DNA from: Haliclona indistincta | Taxonomy: Eukaryota > Porifera > Demospongiae > Haplosclerida > Chalinidae | Direction: 5' to 3' | DNA: 64,000 nucleotides | Assembly (NCBI GenBank): GCA_964017065.1 | Contig: OZ024789.1 | Location: forward strand, 7,692,191-7,756,190 | Shown here: piece by piece, positions 57,297 to 64,000 of the stretch | Numbering within the stretch: the first letter of the stretch is position 1 | Layout of the letters: each line of letters starts with the position of its first letter | Notes under the pieces: model-generated | What the model was told of the DNA's origin: nothing | What the model saw: the letters and a program-made list of their open reading frames with translations, nothing else | Databases searched by the model: none | Translations under genes and position numbers: made by a program

Positions 57297-58377
57297 TCAA
57301 TTTATACGGAGAAAATATTTTCAAAAATATACGGTTCTGACATCGCTAGTGCGAGACAAAACCATCGCCGAGTAATGGAATTTTAAAGCCTGAATTTTGG
57401 ATACTTACGATCTTAGAGAATGTTGTAATGAACATGCAGCGCGATTCTGAAGCCGAAAAGCAGCTTCCTCAGCAAATGAGACGTAAAAATATATAAGGTT
57501 GCCGGAGGTCGCCCGCGAAATGTTGGCGCACACTTGCGCGCGAAACAGTTTTCTAGACTTTGTCGCTTTAGCCCTTTAATTACTGAATTATTTTGACAAC
57601 AATTTGATTTCCTCTAAGCTGACAGTTTGTCTTGCGATTTTCTACAACATGCAGTACGCTAGCTGTTCCAAACTAGCACTGTTTTTTCCTGGCATGTCGA
57701 AGTTTACGACCATGTACTAAACTCTGAGTTGGCCACTCCCACTTCGGAACTGAAACCGCTTAAGTGCTTCGTCCTTGTCATTTTCAGCCAATTTTGGTCT
57801 TCGTTTAGCCTGATACAAAAACCTGGTGGTGCCCAGGTGAGCAAACAGCACAGTTTAGACCATATTCTATGCCAAAGTATGCATCTCCGGGCACGCTGAA
57901 GCCCCAAAAATGCCGAAAGCGGCGAGGGGCTCCGCCCCTTCGAACCCCGGGTTAAAGGGGGACACCCCCCTTTAAAATCCCCCGTCCCCCTCTTCTATAT
58001 GGTTTAGTGGGGAGGGCGACGAAAAAAGTGTTTTTTTCAGGTAATTTGCAATTAAACTTGATTTGACCTTTCTAGAGCACTTTTCACACTAGTTATGACG
58101 TCTAGAGTAGGTGGAGTCAATTATGACGCCAAAAGGCGTCATTAGGGGTTAAAGGGTTAATACACGAGAGTTTAGTCGACATAGAAACTATCCAGATCGA
58201 AGTTCTTGTTTTTAGGGTAGACAATTTTCGTATTCTAGACTGTAGGACTAAGACTTGTTGAAATAATGCGTAAAGCACAGTAACCTTGTATGCGCTCGAC
58301 GAACAGCTTGTGAATAGTTGTGGTAACCACAGCAATGAATAATAATTATACGCGTTATCCACCTTAATTGTGTTTTT
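57297..58377. other. Region without a gene; GC-rich repeat at 57905-58010
   Basis: Contains the inverse match to 53128-53200 (about 57330-57425) and a GC-rich segment, GGCGAGGGGCTCCGCCCCTT then a run of C and G blocks (57910-58000), which stands out from the AT-rich surroundings. Open frames are short and featureless. Confidence 0.45.
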
Positions 58378-58482
58378 ATACTGTGCCTTATGGCATAAGA
58401 ATACTGACTAACCTGAGCTGTGTACAAACAAGGCTACACAGCTCACGTTAGTACACTATTCTTAAACCATAAGGCACAGTAC
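58378..58482. repeat. Small hairpin element, ACTGTGCCTTATGG arms
   Basis: ATACTGTGCCTTATGGCATA then AGAATACTGACTAACCTGAG is mirrored by CTCACGTTAGTACACTATTC and CCATAAGGCACAGTACAT. Arms of about 45 bp with a short loop. Confidence 0.7.
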
Positions 58483-59292
58483 ATGTATAAAATAAAATTA
58501 ATACAGGCCCGGGAAACTGTCCGATCATCCAATTGCGCACACATTACCGCCTCTTTCTCCACGACTAGAAGCTTTCATAGATATTGCTGCCCACCGCCGG
58601 TTAATACATAGGTAGGCGTATGCTAGCAGCACTAAATGAATAAGCGCTGCCGCAGAGGACAGAAACGATCGTCCGATAATAGGTCCAATCGCCCGGTCCG
58701 ATAATTTTTGAACACGTCACCGCTTGGAGGCGAATTACAGCGTGGTCGTAGAACTAGAAGCGGCAGAGCAGTCACTCACAAACTCCAGGTTAATATTCAG
58801 TGGTTATAAGTTACCCTGGCACCACGCACGCCGCCATCGCTGTTTTAACTTCTACAAAAAAACGGCGGACCGAAAATACATGCTGAATTGATTATCCATA
58901 CTCTACTAGTCATTTTATAATTGACATACCATTATGATGACAGCAGCCTGTACTGAATTCAAGGTAGCCGTTAAGGAAAGCTAATAATAATGTTCCCCAA
59001 CACCGTGGACCAAATAGCTCAGTGCGGAAATGTACATGTAGCAACTAAATAAACATTCCAGCTAGTGAGCAATTGAGCATTAAACTGATGGGTAGTAATG
59101 CTAGACTACAACAGGAAAACACCAACATTACTGATTCATGTAAAGGAACATATCAATATTTAGGGGTGTTTATTGTCATTTTTTAATCATATAGCCATTC
59201 TTGGAAAATCACAATTCCCCTATCCGTTATGATTCCACTCTCTACAGAGAAGTGTAATTGTTATTGATGATGATTGTGGCCTACAATATAAA
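58483..59292. other. Intergenic, no gene seen
   Basis: No convincing exon, repeat or domain. The segment 59293-59410 that follows is shared with 43363-43480 in an SLMAP intron, so a small dispersed repeat lies at this border. Confidence 0.5.
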
Positions 59293-59389
59293 TTGTCTTA
59301 CATGTAGCTGAAGTACATGTACATGGTCAAGTATGCTCACAGACTGAGTCGCATCTTCCATAGTGACTCAACTAGTGACTCATGACGAT

Positions 59390-60425
59390 GCAGCTTGTTA
59401 TCGTTCAAGACTGCATTCTCTTCACTACATTCACACACTGGTGTAGTATCACCTCTCGACCTGACTCCTCCATAGACCTGCGCAACAGACCAAACGTGAA
59501 GAGAGTTGAGATTCTTGGCTTCACAAAAGAGAGCATTCATGAGTACTTCCGACTACTCATATATCCTCTACGATACTAGACGATGAATGCAAAAGAATAA
59601 AAGGTCATTTAGCCAACTATCAAGCCATTGAAAGCAGCTGTTACATACCATTAAATGCTGCCATTTTATACTTCTATATCTGCAGCGCAACCGTACACTA
59701 CTCACCACCCACTTCGAGATGTTCTATGAACTTTTGTTGTGCTTTATTCCTCGTTAGCCAACTGGAGCATAATACCCTTGGAACTAAATCCTCTCTCGAT
59801 GCCCTCCCTCATGACCTCAAGAAACAGCTAAAGCACATTAGCATACTAGCATTCACACCTGCACAACTGCCAAGGGAGTGCTGCAGAGGGTCCAGTGGGC
59901 AGGAATTGGCATGGACTGTATGTCTGTCTGGCATTGGTACTATGACACAACTGGATATTAGTGATTGCAACATTTCCGATTATGGTGCAGAGTCACTAGC
60001 TAGAGCACTTACTGTCAATAAGACACTGCAAGGACTAAATGTCACATACAATGATATAAGTGACATTGGTACAACTCACATTTACACTGCTATTCAAACA
60101 AACAATAGTTTAAAGATTCTACCGAAGTCTAAAACAGATGAGAGAGCGTTGTCGCTAGCAACAGCTATTTACAAACAGGACTTAATGCTACTCTGGTGTA
60201 CTCGGTCAAGGACTTGATGCTGCTATCCACACATCCAGACCGAACACTTAAGAATATTAGAGAGTGTGTCAATAAGAGCACACTGAGAAAACTGTATCTA
60301 GAAATGAACATGTCCGCCTCAGTTAAAGCAGAGAAGAGAGCTAAAGAGTGGTTACAGTGTGAAGGTAGGAGGGAAGGAACTCACAATATCTGGAGGATAG
60401 TCCACTTGAGGATGTTAATGTCATG
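59390..60425 (+). pseudogene. Broken NLR (NACHT-LRR) receptor fragment
   Basis: Reading in shifting frames: ITSRPDSSIDLRNRPNVKRV + EILGFTKESIHEYF (the NACHT segment after sensor 1, 59440-59555), then HLANYQAIESSCYIPLNAAI (winged-helix region, about 59610), then LRR repeats of ribonuclease-inhibitor type (MTQLDISDCNISDYGAESLA, LQGLNVTYNDISDIG; 59940-60110), then a C-terminal segment KAEKRAKEWLQCEG (about 60320-60365). At least three frame changes and stops interrupt it, and the P-loop part is missing. NLRs are cytosolic immune sensors and are numerous in sponges. An origin as a decayed duplicate is likely. Confidence 0.75.
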
Positions 60426-61211
60426 ATAAGTTACGAAATGCGTACATACTTCATGAATCACTCATGTCAACTATAGCTAGGTCAGTCATATCTAGTACTC
60501 GAGGCTATAGCAGCAACAGTCAACACAACAAGAAGACAGAAAGGACTACCTGAGGTTAACTTTATTATTACATGAAATATTTTACTTGTTACTTGATTTT
60601 TACTATTATAGTTTTACTGTAAATGTTGTGTATAACTTTCTGAGCGTGCAATTTTGATCACGATTTATGCATGCGATAATTAGTTGCTCATGTGTGAACT
60701 GCCCATGCAAAATACAAATGTGCCCATGCTAATTTCATCAATTTTTCTGCAACTTTGTTGAACTAAAATAGTTTGCATTGTGTCTAGAAGAATTTTAGAA
60801 CATCAAATTATTAGTTATCTGTTACAGGATTTATGAATTCTTTAATTTTCTGGTGGGCTCCTAGGCTAATTCTGTAGAGGAGGTTCAAGCAATGCTGCAT
60901 GCAAAATTTGGTGCTTTTGTCCGCAAATGCACGGTAATTTTGCTAAGCCACCTGACTAATGTGCTAAAGGTCACCTAGCTTTCCTTCGGATAAAACTTTT
61001 TGGGACATTGCTCACTACATACATAATTGCTATACACGGTACTCAGTGAGTGTCACTCCCGTCCTGACTAAAAATCAACAGCAACATTCATTCACGCCTC
61101 TTTCGCGAATTCACGGGTGTGGGCTAGGGTGTGGCTGCACATGCCGCGCCCATCGAGCAAGATTATTAACTCTTGGTTAGAGGAATTTGAGTTCCTCCTC
61201 CGCAACCCACA
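60426..61211. other. Intergenic upstream of the NHR-kinase gene
   Basis: AT-rich, no gene seen. An in-frame TGA shortly before 61212 marks the ATG there as the first usable start. No strong TATA box; the promoter probably lies within 61000-61200, which is GC-richer. Confidence 0.5.
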
Positions 61212-63036
61212 ATGAGCTCTCGACGCTTTCACTCGCGTTGTGGAGACTACATTCGTCTCTCGGAGAACAACACTGTTGCTACTCGAGTTGCAAGTTATAA
61301 CAATGGTATAGTATTCACCGCGCAGCCTGTACAACTAGACTCAATGTTCCAGGTGAAAATACTCGAGTATGAAGAGAAGTGGATTGAATCTATTGTGAGT
61401 GCTTAGACGCAGAGCGTTTCCTTGACATTATTTGCTGGTACATACAGAGTATAGGTGTAACCACACAGTGTCCTGATGATGTCATCATTCCTCAAGTTGC
61501 GCTGGACCGATGTGATCATGCTGAGTACTGGATCCTGGATGGTAACACTGTATATCATGATGGTGAAGAGAAAGACATCGAAGTTGATGTCGACTTACTA
61601 AGAGAGGGTCAGACTGTTGGTTGCATGGTCTCGAGTGACGGAGAGCTGCACATCTTTTTTGACGGTGTGGATAACGGTGTTTTGTGGACTGGACTACCAA
61701 CACACAAACCGTTCTGGGGGTTGGCTGATGTTTGTGAGTGTACCACAAAAATAAAGCTACTATCTGGTCAGTGAAAAGACTTGCTGTTAAACATTGATCA
61801 TTAATTTTGTTTCTCTCTCTTCCAGATGTCTCTGTTCATCGCAGCTTACCCTCGGTATTGTCTATTTCCAAATCACAATCACAAGATCCTTCAAGTTACT
61901 GTAGTCTTCCACCAAAATTGCCTCCTAAGCGGTATCCTAAACCTCCAAAATTGCTTCCTAAACCTCCTAAAGTAGCCCCCAAGCCTCCAAAAGCGCCTCT
62001 TCGTAACCAAGTTCAAGTAGTCAAATCTGTAAATTTAACAAGTAGTTCTGATGAAGTTGAACCATCTAAAGAAACAAAAAATACCCTTCTTCAGCAAATA
62101 AAAATCACTCACCTTCAGGAGGACAATGCACGTCTTCAAAAAGAGGTTGCTTGCCTTCAGCAAGATAATGCTCTCCTTAAACAGAAAACGAACGAGTTGC
62201 AGTCACAGTTAGAACAACGGCCTAGGCTAGGTTCTGATGTTGATATCAGCTTCTGGGTAGTCAGCCACAAGGAGATGCAGACTACAGAGAAAGAGCTTGG
62301 AATAGGAGGATGGGGGAGAGTTGTGGTTGGTAGTTTTAGAGGTCAGGAAGTAGCCATAAAAGAGCTCCATGAAATTATCAGCTCATCTGCTCACTATAAA
62401 GATCTGTTTCGTCGTGAGATTAGTCTGATGGCTAAAGTTCGTCATCCTAACCTACTCTTGTTTATAGCAGCAGTACTGGACAGTCCATCTAATGTTCCTG
62501 CCATTATCACAGAACTCATGGACACCAACTTACGCCAAGCATATCGCACAAATCAACTCAAAAATGGCTGTGTCAAGCTGAACATACTGAGGGATGTATC
62601 CGCTGCACTCAACTACCTCCATCTCCTTCCAAGCCCCATCATTCACAGAGATGTGAGCAGTGCCAACGTTCTTCTGCAAGCTCTACCCAATGATAAGTGG
62701 AGAGGGAAGCTGTCAGACTTTGGTTCTGCCAACCTTGTACAGCATGCTACCACTCCTGGTCCAGGAGCCATGGTATATGCTGCTCCTGAAGCCTTTAAGG
62801 AAGAACAACAGTCTCCAAAAATGGACACATACAGTTTTGGCAAGCTCCTTTGTGAAGTGTTCAATAACTGTTTTCCTGACCCCAGTGCCTTCCTCTCCAT
62901 GCTGCAGTCCATGGCCAAGGACTGGCCACTAATGCACCAACTGATCAGCTCATGTGTGGAACAGAATCCCAACAAGCGACCAGCAATGAGTTACATTGTG
63001 GATCAGCTCAACCACTTAACCATACAGCAAAAATAA
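61212..63036 (+). CDS. Neuralized-domain (NHR) protein kinase fusion
   Basis: Three exons, 61212-61394, 61448-61766 and 61826-63036; 570 residues. Residues about 3-165 are a Neuralized homology repeat (FHSRCGDYIRLSENNTVATR, NNGIVFTAQPVQL, ELHIFFDGVDNG, KPFWGLADV). Residues about 194-225 are a proline-rich run of PPK/PKPPK repeats, a possible SH3 ligand. Residues about 251-304 are a coiled coil. Residues about 320-566 are a protein kinase: glycine loop GIGGWGRVVVG, VAIK with the catalytic Lys, HRDVSSANVLL, DFG and AAPEA are all present, so it should be active. The catalytic loop has Ser where most Ser/Thr kinases have Lys, as in some tyrosine-kinase-like enzymes, so specificity is uncertain. 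The NHR may bind a substrate or a membrane. Start chosen as the first ATG after an in-frame TGA. Confidence 0.9.
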
Positions 63037-63492
63037 TAGCAAAAACATTTTTATGAATAATTGTTTTAAGCATGTTATGTATTTTAATCCAAAATAATTT
63101 ATTTTAACAGTCAGTATTTTTGCTACAATGAATTGCTTCAGTGTTTGCAACTCAACAGTTATTATGCTAACTCATAAACAAAGCTGAGCAAATATGCATG
63201 TTTGTTGTTTATTTTAACTGACTAATTACTCTCTCGCATAGAGTAGCCCTATCTTGGCTCTTGCATAGTTATGCCAGCGCTAAGTGAAACAGTTATTCTA
63301 AAAGGGCTTGGAAAGAGAAATACCCATCAACCTGGTGTGCTACACGCTTCTCTAGTAAGTTAGTAGCTTTTTCATGCAGGTTGAGTGCTGTCAAGACTCC
63401 ATTAATTAAACCTTTAATTCAGGTCACAATGAAACAATCTTTAAAGCATAAAGCAAATACACATTTACAAAGCTGCATTGTGTTGTTCCCTT
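63037..63492. other. 3' flank, convergent with the CD225-like gene
   Basis: AT-rich, repeated TTTTAA motifs and candidate poly(A) sites for the kinase gene. No further gene visible. Confidence 0.5.
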
Positions 63493-64000
63493 TCATATGG
63501 CACCGGTAAAAATTAAGATGGCAAATGTCGCATTAAAAATCACGGAGGTCACAATAGCGATGATGTTAAGAATAATAGAGAGCCTTTGCTTTGTCCTGGC
63601 AGACTCACCATCGCCCAACCTTTCATCATCTTTTGCCTAAAAAACAAGAATTTTTTGTCATTAGCTGGCTAAGCATCACAAATATGCAAGACATTGATAT
63701 CTTATCCTGGCAACAAGATTTTTATACCATTTGTTTTAGCTTCAAAAAATTATTGGACTGCTTGTAAATGGTACCATTTGGTTTAGTTGCACTGATACGT
63801 ATAGTTATTGTATAAGAACCACTATCTCTAACCGAAGTATGCACTGATCAGGCAGCACACATTAAAACAGCTATTGGTCGGTGATATCAAAATAATGTAA
63901 GATAGTGCACGTAGATTTGTGTGGGAAAAAAATGCTCTTTTCTCACCATTATGGATAGTATCAGAGCAGGTACTGAGCACACTAGGTAAGCCAATCCACA
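63493..64000 (-). CDS. CD225/dispanin-like membrane protein, last two exons (5' end outside window)
   Basis: The last exon 63493-63636 encodes AKDDERLGDGESARTKQRLS followed by a hydrophobic helix (IILNIIAIVTSVIFNATFAI) and a stop. The preceding exon, 63947 to the window edge, encodes GLAYLVCSVPALILSIM and joins in phase 0. The order apolar segment - ALxxS - charged loop with G-D - A - helix is the CD225 (IFITM/dispanin) pattern, in which a GD...A loop joins the two membrane segments. Family members sit in plasma or endosomal membranes. Only about 65 residues are visible, so the assignment is by pattern, and the role is open. Confidence 0.62.

Overview
This window is nuclear DNA from an animal, most likely a demosponge (the Amphimedon type of genome is my best guess, from memory and not proven). 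The signs are multi-exon genes with very short GT-AG introns (about 40-60 nt), AT-rich spacers with many ACATGTACATGT-like motifs, many small inverted-repeat elements, and animal gene families: Frizzled-type receptors, SLMAP, a Neuralized-domain kinase, an NLR remnant and a CD225/dispanin-type protein. There is one 200-N assembly gap at 30169-30368.

Region 1 (1-26 kb, minus strand) is a tandem array of Frizzled-like (class F) seven-helix receptor genes. I spliced three complete copies by hand (B 2334-5929, C 9126-15527, D 18687-22401). Each has nine exons and encodes 569 residues: a hydrophobic N-terminus, a Cys-rich Frizzled-type ectodomain and seven membrane segments. Exon lengths match exactly between copies. 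Copy A (1-1805) runs off the left edge. Copy E (23148-about 26020) is diverged, has a stop codon in the Cys-rich exon and no visible start. Two further decayed copies lie at 7855-8636 and 18121-18206. The layout suggests an ancestral two-gene unit (type 1 + type 2) that was duplicated, after which the type 1 genes decayed. The C-tails keep KT but lack the Trp of the KTxxxW Dishevelled-binding motif.

Region 2 (26-31.5 kb) is mostly repeats: inverted-repeat elements, a GAA tract and the gap. Region 3 (31.7-45.1 kb, plus strand) holds 15 exons of SLMAP, a tail-anchored coiled-coil protein of the STRIPAK complex. Its N-terminal FHA part was not found. A long intron carries several small transposon-like elements and a complete intronless gene for a secreted beta-propeller protein (40664-41509). 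Several SLMAP splice sites abut or lie inside microsatellites.

Region 4 (45.2-50.3 kb) has a seven-exon single-pass membrane protein with a Ser/Thr-rich stalk (plus) and an uninterrupted membrane-anchored multicopper oxidase (minus). Region 5 (51-58.5 kb) is nested mobile DNA, including an element with Mutator-like 9-bp target duplications (51161-53006) and a TTAA-flanked element (56690-57296) sharing its ends with one inside receptor gene D. Region 6 (59.3-64 kb) has a broken NLR (NACHT-LRR) fragment, a complete Neuralized-domain/kinase fusion gene (61212-63036) and, at the right edge on the minus strand, the last exons of a CD225/dispanin-like gene.

All gene structures are manual reads of splice sites and frame. 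No database search or expression data were used.
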